The notes beneath the pieces are model-generated. The model saw nothing but the letters and a program-made list of their open reading frames with translations, did no database searches and was not told the DNA's origin. A stretch of 64,000 nucleotides of DNA from Periplaneta americana. Taxonomy: Eukaryota > Arthropoda > Insecta > Blattodea > Blattidae. Location of the stretch: positions 63,198,001 through 63,262,000 of the forward strand of contig NC_091124.1 in NCBI RefSeq assembly GCF_040183065.1, in the 5' to 3' direction. Numbering within the stretch: position 1 is the first letter of the stretch; the number at the start of each line of letters is the position of its first letter. Shown one piece after another: positions 44,785 through 56,947 of this stretch. Made by a program: the position numbers and the translations under genes.

Positions 44785-45995
44785 TACTTACTCATTAGAG
44801 TTCTACGAAATGTTTATTTGGACATTTTTCAGTCTATCATTCAATATGGTATTTGGGGGGGGGAGGGATGGAAGTACAAAAATTAATCTTTGTCCGTTAA
44901 ATTTACTACAAAAACGAATAATTAAAATTTGTTTGAAGGAACGTTTTGATTATCTAACTAAATTAATTTATTCTGAATTTAATGTATTTAATATTGAACA
45001 AATTTATAAATATACTCTATTAAAATTGTATCATAAAATCGTAATAAGTTTACATTACAGGCACATATGTAATCATGGTACAACACGAAATAATAATTCA
45101 ACATTAGTAGAACCTAAATATTTCACATCTGCTGGTCTAAAGCATAGCATTAATTTTGGCCCTCGGTTGTATAATTCTTTAGCGAAATTACACCCAGAAG
45201 TTCTAACATGTAACCCACTAACCTATAACAAGAAAATTAGAAACGTATTAATGTCTTCAATTTGATTAAATAAATTTATAACCTATGCGTTTAAATTAAT
45301 CAGCCTATATTATATTTGTATTATATAATTTTGGAATATATATTTTTTTATAAATTGTACTACTTTATTCACGTATTATTCTCCTCTATGTTAATAGTAT
45401 ATTATATAATTTCATTGCAGCCGTAATTTTAATTTTAGTTCCTATTTTATTTTATTTTATTTTTTAGTGAGTTATTTTACGACGCTTTATCAACAGCTTA
45501 GGTTATTTTGCGTCTGAATGAGATGAAGGTGATAATGCCGGTGAAATGAGTCCGAGGTCCAGCACCGAAAGTTACACAGCATTTGCTCATATTGGGTCGA
45601 GGGAAAACCCCGGAAAAAACCTCAACCAGGTAACTTGCCCCGACCGGGAATCGAACCCGGGCCACCTGGTTTCGCGGCCAGACGCGCTAACCGTTACTCC
45701 ACAGGTGTGGACTCTTTTATTTTCTGTATTCCTCCTATATTAATATAGGCCTATTATATTATATAATTTCACTGTAGCTGTAACTTTAATTTTAGTTTCT
45801 ATTTTATTTTATTTTGTATATTCTCTTACAGGCCTATTAATAATATATCTGAACTGCGACCGAACACGAGCGCTGCTCATTCGGTCCTCAAATTTTGTTA
45901 ATATTACTCTACCTACTTTTTTATAATGATTGTATTATTTTATTTCCATTTCTATTGTAATTATATTCTGTAGTCTGTATATTTAAATAAATAAA
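44785..45995 (+). pseudogene. LINE (family 4) RT C-terminus and 3' UTR
   Basis: From 44871 the frame reads STKINLCPLNLLQKRIIKIC, FDYLTKLIYSEFNVFNIEQI and later GLKHSINFGPRLYNSLAKLH, the C-terminal layout of jockey/CR1-type reverse transcriptases (LQxxxIxI...FxxxxVL...GPxLYNxLP). A G-run near 44850 disrupts the frame just upstream (SVYHSIWYLGG expected as QYGIxxWGG). The UTR holds a duplicated segment (45385-45466 against 45737-45820) with SINE S2 between the copies. The tail is (AAAT)n at 45984-46000. Confidence 0.75.
45466..45714 (-). mobile_element. tRNA-derived SINE (family S2)
   Basis: Minus-strand head GTGGAGTAACGGTTAGCGCG and GGCCCGGGTTCGATTCCCGG; body GGAAAACCCC and AACCTCAACCAGG in complement; GGACTCATTTCACCGGCATT. 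The B box is intact. Inserted in the UTR of LINE family 4. Confidence 0.9.
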
Positions 45996-46312
45996 TAAAT
46001 AGATAAATATCAATGAGTAAGATATTATTTATCTGCAAGTTAAATTACGAGAGTTACGAGGCCCAGTTAGTAAGAATAGTATTGAATATTTCAAACATGC
46101 CCAAGGAATTCGGAGCAAAATTCATCGCGACAGGCAAAATGCACTAAGAGGGTTGGCCGAGGGTGAAAGGGTTTAGAGGAGACCACAAAAGGAGTGTACA
46201 GTGCCCGGTTGAATGCCGCTCGAAAGAGTGGAAATTCACTTCAGTGTGAAATGGAAACACAGCTACTGTAAACATAGGCGACTTTGGCATAAAGTGATAT
46301 TCAGATGTCTCT

Positions 46313-46702
46313 GTGACTCAAATGTTTGTAGTTAATGTTTTGTTTTCTCATCCTGATCTATATAAATCCCAGCACATTGCCCTTTCTTGCTGTCTCAGTG
46401 TATATAGACCGATCATCGGTCAGTTTAATCCATACCTGGCCGATGAGAGACATCATGACATGCCTCTCATACTCATGGGCGAATTCAACTTGGACTTGAC
46501 GGTCAATGAGAACTCTCAAATTCTGAACTTCATGATGGCATCCAAAGAACCAACCACTCTCGACAGATCCTGTATGGACATTAGTGTCGTGCATTACAGG
46601 CGCTATGTTCGGTTCAAGTTCGTCGAGTATGGGGAAGTTCGATATTCGTCAATGTTCGCTCTGCAGAAGGAGGCCTGTCGTGTTTGTTCCAATTTGTTAT
46701 AA
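46313..46702 (+). pseudogene. APE-like endonuclease fragment
   Basis: 129-codon frame. The section MPLILMGEFNLDLTVNENSQ, then ILNFMMASKEP, then RSCMDISVVHYRRYVRF and FVEY, follows the order of a C-terminal APE-type endonuclease (GDFNxDL, D.VF, YxSYFSYH) as found in LINEs and in Helentron-type elements. The usual GDFN is GEFN here. No RT or helicase is adjacent. A host gene is unlikely. Confidence 0.5.
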
Positions 46703-47640
46703 AAATATTCGCTGTTCTCAACTCCTACCTCTTCATGTTTTAACCGCTTAAGGATTTTTGGACAGATCTTGAGAGTAGTTTTTCATATGAAGTGAGACGA
46801 ATTTTGTTAATGTCTTGATTGTCTCTTTCATGTTCTAACATTGCAGGATACTAATAGACATCGAGGGCATCATGTCAGAAGGGCGTATCAAAAAATCTGC
46901 AACTTTACATTAGAGCCATTTAAATGTAGAATAATTTCTTTTATTCTTGTTTACATAACAAGTTACTTTCATTGATTCTTTCTCATGTCGACTGTAATTT
47001 TCAAACTTTTGTTTTCAAAGATAAATGAGTTACATTAAAGCAGCGGTTCTCAATCTATGGTACGCGTACCATTGGTGGTAGTCTACGTGAGCCACTGCTG
47101 AGTGGTACTTGGTGTTAAATAAAAATATGAATCATCATGAAATATAATAATGTATAACTATTTTAAAAATTTCAAACAATGAAAAAGTAAGTAAAATGAT
47201 TTCAGTAATGCGTTTGAATGTAAAATGATTTCTATATTGCGTGTTTGAATATTATAAAATTATTTAATTAGCGTGTGTTTAATACGAAGCGCGCCCAGAA
47301 AATAAGTTTCCTTGGAGCCATTTAGAGAAAGAAAGCACAATTTCATGGATAGATTTATTGGAACTGGTACAGCAATTGTTGATCTATTTTTCAACATATT
47401 CACCACTGGAACTGAGACATTTGTCATACAGTGGAATCAACTTTTGTATTCCTATGTCGCGAAAGTCTGCCGCCTGGGATTGGAACCAGTGGTGAAAGCC
47501 GCCTACACCTCTCTTGTTCCTGAGGTGTAAGAAACGTTCGTAATCGCTTCGTCACATACAGTTCGGCGCACAACAGATCTTCTGCAGATGTTCTGTGGGG
47601 AGGTGTTTCAACACCCACCATACAGCCCCGACCTCGCTGT
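46703..47640. other. No gene recognised
   Basis: AT-rich DNA. The short frames at 47312-47530 have no domain that I know. Confidence 0.35.
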
Positions 47641-47785
47641 CAGAGATTACCAGCATTTCCTCTTAATGGATTGAGGGGAAACCTCGAAAAAAACCCAACC
47701 AGTAACTGGTTCTAACCAGGATTTAAACCCTGGCCTACTCGTTTCACGGTCAACATGCTAACAGTTACTCAACAGCTGTGGACTC
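47641..47785 (-). mobile_element. SINE S2 fragment
   Basis: GGGGAAACCTCGAAAAAAAC, CCAACCAGTAACTGGT, and in complement GTTGAGTAACTGTTAGCATG with AGGGTTTAAATCCTGG in B-box position (B box degenerate). Old copy. Confidence 0.7.
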
Positions 47786-50080
47786 GTTGAATTTATAGCT
47801 AAATTTATCCCAAAAATCCATGTAAAATTCTTTTTCTTCCTAGGGATTCTATAGCCACTTCCTTCTTCGAAAAGTAATAAATAACGGTGGCTTATTTGAA
47901 GCTAATTTCACGTAAAATTGCAGACAGGGATTTTTTTGAAATCAACACTAATAGTTTTAGTCATACTGATTTTCCTTAATCAGTATATTATTAACTATGT
48001 AGTGACTATACCATACAATTCAATAGTAAAGCTATAACCCCAATAGTGAAGAAAAGAGTACGAGCTTTCCTTTGGCTTTGATCGCGTATTATTTGAGCCT
48101 CTCATGCTGTATAGTTCTGAGTAGAGAGCGAATTCTGGATTTTCCTTAAAATTGAACCATAACAATCAGTATTCAGCATTGTTCCGTGCCACCAGACAGG
48201 TGTCTCACAGTAAAGAGTTTCCAGTTCCAATACTGCATGAGAAATAGACCGTCATGAATTAAAGACCGCGACACAGAATCTGAACCTTGAAACTCACATG
48301 ACCCGCATCTCATCTCCCAAGGTAACCTCCATTGCCTAGTTAGATACATGAATTTATCTAACTCTGAACCCCAACAGTAAGAGTCAAGGTTGCAGGCCTG
48401 AAACTTGTTTGAGAAGAATGCTAACATTTCGATGTTTCGTTGCCGGCAGAAGAATTTTACGCAGTATTTGTCTTATATGATATTTCGGTTTGCTTCACTG
48501 ACTAACTATTTATAACTACATTAGGACGATCATAGATCTGTGGAGTAGTGCAATATGCTCAAAAAAGTACGTATTGAAATCATAGCTTGGCTGCTGCGCA
48601 TATGTAAACGAATGGATTTATTCTCACAGATTCTTGGTGCTGTCAATGACGAACATGGGAAACAATTTTATCTGGATATTTAAAGTGTAGAGAAATCTTA
48701 CAAAACGGAAGTACAGTAGACCTACTAAAAGCTGGCAGAACAGACAACTGCTGTTGTATCATAAGTAAATTAATCATAAGTAAATTATTTCAGGTTGCTT
48801 CAGGCTAGAACGTTTTGTAACTCTTGGGTAGAAAGTTTAGAACACTTCTGCAGTACTTTGTGTATAGGCCTACATCTAAATATAAAAAATAATGTTACGT
48901 ATAACGAACAAATTCTTTTAAACCAAGATTACTTAAACATTTCGGAGTTAAATTTCAAATCATCATCCAAAATCACTCTAGAAACAAGTGCTTCATAAGG
49001 AAATAGGCAGTACTATTAAAAAAACAAATGAGCATGTAGACCTATTTCTGACAACTACAGAAAGAAGTAAAAAGACGAATTTAACACAATACGTAGGCAA
49101 AAACTTGTTCCTTTTTACCCAGTGAACTTAGTATAGACGAAATCCAGAATAAATTAATGTTGCTAAATTAGTAGTTCTAACACTGAACTGAAAAGAAGTA
49201 ATCCAAAAATTTTAAATCTAAAATATCCACTCGCTCACAGCAATACAAAACTTTGTGATTGATGCAAACGTGTTCAGTTCTCTGTGTATAATCATAAAGA
49301 GTCTTTTCCATAGTTTTTCTGCGTCCCTATACTATATTTTTGCTGTATTATACTATAAAATCCTCAAGGAAAGTAAGTTTTAAAACGTATGTGTACCTAA
49401 TTCAATTAAAATATAGCCACTATTCATATCAGCCTATAACAACGTAAACTATGGGCAATTGAGACGTGCTTAAAAAGACGCATAGTCCAAAATTTAATTT
49501 TTAAATAGTGACCGCCATTTGGTAATTTCCTTCAGAGTTCCATTTCCTGAACTAAGCGTTCTTTGGTAAAACAATTAAACAAGTATGTAACTTCAATTTA
49601 AATCAAATTTAATCCATAAGAAATATTCAAAGATAACTCTGAACAATGTTCTCTTGCTCTCCTGAAAGGATTTATATTTGGATTATGGTTTCGTTTCTTA
49701 AGAGACACTAGAAATCTCGTTTATAAACCCACGCAATTTTACTCAGAACAAAACAACGTAAGATTTATGATGCATTGCTTCATAAGAAAAAAATGTTAAT
49801 GTTATGGAAGTCGCATATCTGTTTTGTTTGTTGATACTTGAGCTCATTTCCTGTTGATTACGAAGCTTATGAATAAGATACGAAGAAATATGAACTACAA
49901 AGTAAGCACAAACACTTCCTACATATTGTGTGTCTTCATACGAGAACTACCGATCTTAGCAATTCGCGTCAAAATTACTCCTCTGTTCTGCCATGTCTTT
50001 TATAAAACTGTGAACCATTTTAGTAATTCACCACAAATAAATTAAGCAACGGATACATTTTATTACACATAAATGTAGGT
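47786..50080. other. AT-rich, apparently low-repeat DNA
   Basis: About 2.3 kb without convincing coding frames, tRNA-like boxes or terminal repeats. The longest frames (48173-48427 minus, 48795-48998 plus) show no domain. Could be intron or intergenic DNA. Confidence 0.35.
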
Positions 50081-50562
50081 AAACTCTCCAAGTTTTTTAT
50101 ATATCTCACAAATGCTCACTGTGTCCGCCCTTGCTGATACTGCAGACATCTAGCCGATAATAATCCATTTCATCTCACACGCGTGTCATCTCGAAAAATC
50201 AGTGCTACAGCCGCAGTGATACGGTCTTGAAGTTCGTCAAGATTAGCGAAGAGTGGGAGTGAGTCTCCTTCACAAACCCCACAAGAAAAAATCAGAAGGT
50301 GTTAAATCCGGTAACCTGGGTGGCCACCTCAGTAAGCTTTCATCTTCTTGTCCACAGCGTTCTATTCAACGTTGTGATAAATTTGTGTTGAGACAGCCTT
50401 GTATGTCATCGTGTAAATGAGACGGACAGCCGTCGTGTTGAAAAATGTAACTATGGAATATAGGGTTTTTCCTAACGAAACTAATTCACTCCTACTCCTC
50501 TTAGCGGCATACGGCAGCAACTGTCCGATACAGGCTTTTTCCTAATAAAACTTGGAGAGTAT
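50081..50562 (-). pseudogene. Mariner-like relic with transposase C-terminus
   Basis: Inverted ends ACTCTCCAAGTTTT (left, 50083) and AAAACTTGGAGAGT (right, ending 50560). On the minus strand broken frames read FFNTTAVRLIYTMTYKAVST, GGHPGYRI, LLIFSCGVCEGDSLPLFANL and DELQDRITAAVALIFRDD. The last matches the usual P.NLDELKDRITAAVALIxxD stretch near the C-terminus of this transposase group. The first catalytic part is deleted. Internally deleted and decayed. Confidence 0.75.
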
Positions 50563-52330
50563 CTCGTTCTATCGGTAGGCTGTAAGAATTGCAATTATCC
50601 GTTGATTAGTTTTCTTGTAGTCAATTTCGAAACTGTTTCACGGACTTATGAAAGACGGTGTATTATGTAAGTTAGTTATATGTTATTAAGTGCAGGTGAT
50701 TAGAGCGTAACTTAAATACATATATGGATTAAATTATGTTCATTCCATGGAGACATACGAGTTGAATTACTAAAATCGCCGTTTTTACCTGAGTCTTATT
50801 ATGTAGTCCTTCCAGTTCTACTTATTATCTCTATTAGTTTCACGAGCTATAAAAAGTGCTTTGAGCATGAATCACATTTTATTACTGTCAGATCAACAAA
50901 GTTGTGCAACGGGCAAAGCTATGACGTCATCCGAATGATCTGATGGGTAAATCAATCACTCGCTATTAAAAACACTAAACATTTCTTTAAATACAGATTT
51001 ATATATTATCTTCTAAATATTTACTTTTGTAGGTAAATTTACAGGTAAATTTAATATCGAGTACGCTTATCTAGGTAAAATAAAAAATATCGAGTGTTAT
51101 TGATTAAAATTGTTTCATAATACAAATAAATAATTAATAAAACAATAATATTATTACATAGGATATTTAATTTACTAACTGGCGCCAGCGTTTTTGGCGT
51201 GTGTCCTAGAGTATAATACCCAGTTTGTGAGCATATTGCTAGTGCAGCTGTGAATGGTACCACTTCCTATACACTTCATATCAGTCATTTGCCAAACATA
51301 GTTGTCAGACTGACTGCGGCAAAGGTAAAACACTTGTACTAACGTCCCCATTACTTATTTCACAAGGCAAAAAGTGTGACGCGGACTGATACTTCATTGG
51401 CTAGCGTAGCCTACTATATTCTTAAAGAAAGAATGGGAGAATATTTATATATGACACAGCCATCTAAAGGCAACTACTCAAGTTAATCACAACTTATTGA
51501 CAAAATAAGAAAATAGAAGTAAACATTTTAAGCGTCTTCTTAGCTTTTTTTTTAAAACCTTCTGTCATTGTCAAAATAATATTATTTTTACGTAAAAGCA
51601 GCTATGGTTTACTAAATTCTATTGTCTATGTTGGAGGAGGTAATTGCCAAGCAATAGCGATAAAACAAAATCGATAATTTAAAATGATAATATTATAGTG
51701 ATAAATGACTACGATTTCTTGAAATTCAGAGGGTTCTTGCACTCCATTGATGAATTGCTACTTCAGCGAAATAGTAAATAAGTAATGCACATGATTTATT
51801 TCTACCGTCGCGCCATTTTATGATAATTCAGTTTAATTAAATTTAAGAAAATCTCTTTCTTTAGGTTGTGTGTACTGTATATATTATGTACAGAACGAGT
51901 AGTTGGAAATTCTTCTGCATTTAGATCGTAGTTGAACCATTATGTGTACAACCTCCAGGAAATAGAGGTAAAATGAATGGAATCTCCATGACTAGAATTT
52001 CAGCTCCGTATGTATCATAGAGGAACTTCGCCATCAGGGCGTTTGTCGACTAGCACCGGGAATTATTCCTTATGTGTCGCCAACTGGAGTTAGGCCTTGC
52101 GCCAGTGTACGGTCAGGACGTTTCACAGATATGCAGTTATCTGGCTGTTCATCTCTAGCCGACATCACCGAAACTCGTACATCACCTGTAACCATAGTTT
52201 TATAAATAATTTGTCGTGAATAAAGGTAAAAGATAGGGATGAAATGAAGAGAGAGTGTGGAATGATATTGTAAAGTTGAGGGAAAAGAAATAACTTCCAG
52301 AGCAGGCCATAAAGGGAAAAACCAAAGGAA
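50563..52330. other. AT-rich DNA, nothing firm
   Basis: No recognised gene or element; small frames only. Confidence 0.35.
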
Positions 52331-52364
52331 ATGAGTTCGATCCGGTGCTGTGGATCGAGTCTCG

Positions 52365-52435
52365 GTGTAGCGCAGTAGTGGAGCGCTCAGTACGGAAGGT
52401 CCTGGGTTCGATCCCCAGCTCCGGAGTGAATTTTT
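52365..52435 (+). other. tRNA-like SINE head
   Basis: GGTGTAGCGCAGTAGTGGAG (A box) and CTGGGTTCGATCCCCAGCTC (B box with a well-paired T-arm). The 5' side does not pair as an acceptor with the 3' side, so a SINE or tRNA relic is more likely than a working tRNA. The downstream body is not matched elsewhere in the window. Confidence 0.6.
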
Positions 52436-52573
52436 CTCCTTTATTAATAAATAGCTTCAGATAAACCCATTTTGCTATTTTGTCCACCTAAGTATCACTC
52501 TAATCAACACAAGGGATCAGAGTGCATTTTGTGGGATGAAAAGTCCCCTCAGCCACCAGAGGAACCCTTCGAT

Positions 52574-52613
<40 letters not shown>
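52574..52613. repeat. (TC)n(AC)n compound microsatellite
   Basis: TCTCTC run followed directly by ACACAC run, about 40 bp. Confidence 0.95.
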
Positions 52614-52615
<2 letters not shown>

Positions 52616-53716
52616 TACATAAATACATGCCGCTTAGTATCTCAGTTGCAGAAAGCTACCTTACGACGTTTGCTGACCCGAGTTCATAACTCGACGATGG
52701 CGGATTTATATTCATGATGGACAAAGCTAAGATTGTGAGAGTTTTTCTCGTGATTCTCCCATGTTTCCTCGTCATTCTACCAACACTCCACACTTCACTT
52801 TTCATTATCATCCCCGTCTCAAAAATAGAACACCTCTTGTGTTTTCGTGACGTCAAATCGGCCGTCCGACATGATAGGTGTTTCTCGAGGTTTGTTGCTT
52901 TGTAATTGGTAGATGACAGTGGTGATAGATTCTAGACGATTCACATATAATACAACGGAGTTCCTCAGGTCCTTGCTTTCTTGATGGGGATTATATGACT
53001 ACTCATGTAGATTTATGGGGTACGTATTACGGATTTGTTGTCTAAAGAGAAATACATAATGTGACGGATGGCTGAACGGGTTTAACCGGTCATCACAGTC
53101 GGCAAAGAACTCATTCCATCACGGGTGCACAAAATCCTATTTGGGCCCAAGTGCTTAGGAATGCTTCATGTTCCGGCCAGTAAGCAATTCTATAGACCTA
53201 TCTCTACAAACACAGGAGAAAAACAATCAGAACTTTTCGGTGAAAAATTTCTTTCGAGAAGACACAGAAATGGGAATTTTACAGCATCACAATACGAACA
53301 TTTTCTGCGTTTTCTAAAAACATTAGTGGAAACGTAACGAGACAGTGAACAAGCTAAAAATATTTGTAGGGCTATGACGAAATTGTGCATTTATGCGTCG
53401 TATGAGGTAAGACTATTTCTCAAGATTATGTACATCACGCGTAGGACCACCACCAGGAAACGCGATTCGCCTCTTTATTTCCTTCATTCATTCGTAACAC
53501 CACCGCAAACATTTCCTCCATTCCCAGACATTAAGTGTCACAATACGTAGTTATATTATAATGCGATGACACATACACAGGCCTAAAATAAAACCATAAT
53601 GCAGCAATTGAAAGACTTTCTCCATGTAATCAACTTCCGTGAGCAAATATCAACTCGCCTGTGCTCGTAACTGTTTACCTACTTAGGTCCTAGATTCAAG
53701 AAACATCCCAATTATA

Positions 53717-53980
53717 TCTTTTTTTTACTTGGATATTTAACGACGCTGTATCAACTACGAGGTTATTTAGCGTCGATGGGATTGGTGATCGCGAGATGGT
53801 ATTTGGCGAGATGAGGCCGAGGATTCGCCATAGATTACCTGACATTTACCTTACGGTTTGGGAAAACCTCGAAAAAACCCAACCAGGTAATCAGTCCAAG
53901 CGGGAATCGAACCTGCGTCTGAACGCAACTCCGGATCGGTATGCAAGCGCCTTAGCCGACAGAGCTACGCCGGTGGCTCC
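53717..53980 (-). mobile_element. tRNA-derived SINE, S2 body with a different head
   Basis: Minus-strand head GGCGTAGCTCTGTCGGCTAA (A box) and CGCAGGTTCGATTCCCGCTT (B box), then GGTTGGGTTTTTTCGAGGTT and CCAAATACCATCTCGC; the 3' end TAAATAACCTCGTAGTTGAT, then ACAGCGTCGTTAAATATCC. The body relates to S2, while the head is a third type. Part of the body recurs at 59555-59700. Confidence 0.85.
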
Positions 53981-54274
53981 AACGATATCAATATTATTTT
54001 TCTTTCTCCCCCTTACGGAGGAAGAGCTCGACGGCTTGCCCTGCAGCCCAAAAAACAATATGTTTACCACTCCTTTTTCGTATGGATAATTTTTAAGTCC
54101 ATAGGATCGCATTTCTATAATATCGTGATTCACTGTTTGGTGTCATCTATCGATCCAGCTACACAACACACAAAATAATTAATCAAAGTTACATGAGTAA
54201 AAATACGTGGGAGGTTAGGGTAAAATACTATATTCGCCGAGCAGACCAGTCCGCCATGTTGAATCCCAAGCGAG

Positions 54275-54292
54275 TGACGTGACGTGACGTCT
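54275..54292. promoter_or_regulatory. Triple TGACG run upstream of the THAP exon
   Basis: TGACGTGACGTGACGTCT holds three overlapping CRE/ATF-like half-sites. About 15 bp upstream is CCGCCATGTTG, and at 54595 AAAATGGCCGCC; both are YY1-like words in opposite orientations. Suggestive of a promoter for the gene starting at 55040, but 750 bp away and supported only by motif resemblance. Confidence 0.25.
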
Positions 54293-54399
54293 GTGGCGGA
54301 AACACTGCCTGCTGGATGGCATCATATGGCTGCTTACAGCTGGCATGGACGGAACAACAATACGGAAATTAAAATATCTGACATGTGGATGCATTTAGT

Positions 54400-55010
54400 T
54401 TTAAACATTAGCGGTCTTACTAATAAATCGTGTATAGCTTTTATACGAGACTTATGCAGAGTTGAGACAGAAAACATTACTAATAAACCATGCACAAGCG
54501 ATGAATGTATAAACAGTCTGTAACTATACAATGGGAATTGCTATGCAATAGTTATAGACACGAAACCCCTTCATTAAGCGTTGTATATAGAGAAAAAATG
54601 GCCGCCCCTCTAACAGCTGCTCGTATCGACTGTCATTTTATGACAATGGCTGCCTTGTAACCACAGAAGAACAAACCAAAGAGCATAGAATAATTAGAGT
54701 AATATTGCTGTAGATTGTACTCTTTGACCAAAATAAAGTGTGGTAATCGATTAGAGCCAGTTGTGCTATCGATACTTAACACGGCACACTAGAGCACTCT
54801 ACCGGTTGCAATAGAGAATCTCAGATATTCTATTACCTTTCATAATGAAGTAATGACGAAACTACGACGTAGCTGTGTAACAGTTATACTATTATATACG
54901 ACGTATGTAGTGATTATTAGTAAGGAATTTGCACACGACTTATAAACGAGTTACTCATTGTATAGGACAGTTAAACGTCTGTATATAGAGTTTTTATTAG
55001 TAAGACCGTA
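54400..55010. repeat. Diverged inverted-repeat pair upstream of THAP exon
   Basis: CGGTCTTACTAATAAA at 54412-54427 and its complement TTTATTAGTAAGACCG at 54988-55003 are perfect 16-bp inverted repeats. Sequences inward (TTTTATACGAGACTTATGC against the complement of TTATAAACGAG) look diverged but related. Could be an old MITE about 590 bp long. Confidence 0.4.
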
Positions 55011-55039
55011 GGCCTAAACTGTATTATTAATTTTATGCA

Positions 55040-55190
55040 ATGGTTCGTTGTGCGGTTCCAAATTGTACAAATAACAGTAGGCATGGAGTCTACAAATTCT
55101 ACCATTTCCCTGCTGACAACGAAAGTAGAAAGAAATGGCTCATAAATCTGAGTCGCAAGAATTGGACGCCAACAACAAATAATTACGTTT
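55040..55190 (+). CDS. THAP zinc-finger domain, first exon (partial)
   Basis: Reads MVRCAVPNCTNNSRHGVYKF, then YHFPADNESRKKWLINLSRK, then NWTPTTNNYV, ending one base into the next codon. This is the start of a C2CH THAP DNA-binding domain: C-x4-C near the N-terminus, HFP, an invariant Trp in KKW, and NWTP...YVC. The exon ends at 55190 with a donor GTAATT in phase 1; the split codon would give the third Cys if the next exon starts GC or GT. The start has G at -3 and G at +4. THAP proteins are host regulators or P-element-type transposases; which one cannot be told from this exon. The second exon (C-x2-H) was not found. Confidence 0.75.
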
Positions 55191-55344
55191 GTAATTTAAG
55201 TATAATTTAACATATTTTATGCTGAAATATGCCAAGAAATGAAATGTGATTCCAATATTTTCATTAAGTAGTCATCAGGGGATTCTAAGTGAATTCATTG
55301 AAACATTTAAGTAGGCTACACTACCATATAGAGAGTTTAATTCA

Positions 55345-55425
55345 TTGTTGTCCGTGGTAATCTAGTGGTTAAATGCTGGTCTTTATTTAAATCGGAAGTT
55401 CGAAGGTTCGAATCTCCACGTACAG
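55345..55425 (+). tRNA. tRNA-like sequence, probably a pseudogene or SINE head
   Basis: TCCGTGGTAATCTAGTGGTT has an A box and GAAGGTTCGAATCTCCACGT a B box. TCCGTGG pairs with CCACGTA at 6 of 7 positions as an acceptor stem, and CTGGT/ATCGG pair as an anticodon stem, but the loop is about 10 nt instead of 7 and the T-stem pairs badly. A degenerate tRNA is therefore the best reading. It lies in the presumed first THAP intron. Confidence 0.4.
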
Positions 55426-55845
55426 CTCTTTCTTTTCAATTGTAATTGGTTTCTACCTTTAAATTAAATGATTAATTGACATAGTATTTACCTTACTTAA
55501 TATTTTGTAATAAGTAATGTTCATTGAAATATTAATCTACATAGGGGCTATATTACTTTATACTTTTTAATTAGTTACTGAATTAATTAATTTTCATCTA
55601 AATATTAACGCACATAGGTTCTATTTTACTTTATATTTCATATTTATAAATTAATTACTTAAATAATTTTCACTGAAATTAATACACATGGGATTCACTT
55701 TACTTTATATTTTCAATATTCTTTTAAACTTTAATTCATTCACATGGATTTACTTTACCGTTGTATTTGCTTATTTCACAGGTAACTAAAGCGAACGATT
55801 ACTGTGTCCTAACCTCAAACATGCATACATAATCTTGTCGTTGTA

Positions 55846-56231
55846 CAGTAGTGGCAAAAAAAAAAAAACCGGACCGACCCTTGTAGCTGATTTCAGAGCC
55901 TTGTTCACTCCAGAGCACGATAGACTGATAACTAAGACTTTAGTGGTTCGAATCCTGCCTGGGAAGGAAACTTTTTTTTTGTTCCTTATTCAAATTTATA
56001 CCCAATACTTTTCGATTGCAGCGATATTTTACTACTTAATTAACTTATTATTCCCAGAACATGAATTTATCAGCTAATTTTCTAATAGTTTTCGAAACGG
56101 GTTACGTCAGCAGTCGAAACTACAACAATTTCAATAGATTACTCGCTATCTTGTGAATGCGGGCGTGGCATGCGCAGTGGCTCATTTCGGGGACTGATTA
56201 TTCCGTCGGTCCGGTTTTTTTGCCACTACTG
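55846..56231. mobile_element. Tc1/mariner-like MITE, 386 bp
   Basis: TA at 55844-55845 and 56232-56233. Ends CAGTAGTGGCAAAAAAAAAA and, inward from the right, CAGTAGTGGCAAAAAAACCG; both continue to CCGGACCGAC. Near 55940 a tRNA-like B box GTGGTTCGAATCCTGCCTGG occurs, so a tRNA-like module lies inside. No transposase. Confidence 0.88.
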
Positions 56232-56233
56232 TA

Positions 56234-56947
56234 CACGATCTCATGTGAAAATTGTTATGTTGCCTTGCTTGTGGGATTCAATATGGTGGATTGCTCTGCT
56301 TGTATAATAAAGTGCTCTATGTTAGGAACGTTAATGACGCAGTCTCGTGGGCCATACAAGCGTGTCTGATGCGCGTGTGTCTGGCCGGGAGCTGAGGTGA
56401 ACGCTGTGTTTTTTTTATTGCCGTGATCATTTTTTTTTCTGCGATGAATAATCTACTTCAATACAACAGGAACTCATTAGGTTTATTAAGTAGGCTATTA
56501 CAGACCGATTATTTAGTCCTGAAAGAAGGGAAGTAATAGGAGTAGTGGGGAGAGCTTCGGAGTAGAGATAAGGGCGAGCGATCAGTAAAGGAATACAGTA
56601 CAAACTACAGCCCTACCTCACGCATGACATCCGATCGCTCTGAAGGCAAGCGACTGACTAACCCAAACACCCCTTGGCATAACTAAATGGACTCGCCTGA
56701 CCCAGGCGCACATTGCTAGCAACTGTCAGGACTATTTTTATTATATTATTTCATTAATTACATTGATCTCTGCAAATAATACGATTTGTTTAATTAATTA
56801 AACATTAATTTGAACTAGATCATTATAACTATCTCAGACTATTAATATTGTTTGGGGTATAAATCTTGATCCCGTGACATTTGTCACTGTCGGTGGAAAT
56901 CATAAAAGTTTTGGAAACAGGAAATGGAGAAATAACATTCACATATG
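56234..56947. other. No gene recognised
   Basis: Mixed composition; MVDCSACIIKCSMLGTLMTQ (from 56283) is a short Cys-bearing frame without a known domain. Nothing else stands out. Confidence 0.3.

Noticed and set aside
53045..53125. tRNA-like stretch (GATGGCTGAACGGGTTTAAC)
   Set aside because: Only an A-box-like word; no B box or stems.
55345..55425. Functional tRNA gene
   Set aside because: Anticodon loop too long and T-stem poorly paired; kept only as a tRNA-like relic.
56283..56369. Second THAP-type start (MVDCSACIIKC...)
   Set aside because: Cys spacing and downstream residues do not fit a THAP domain.
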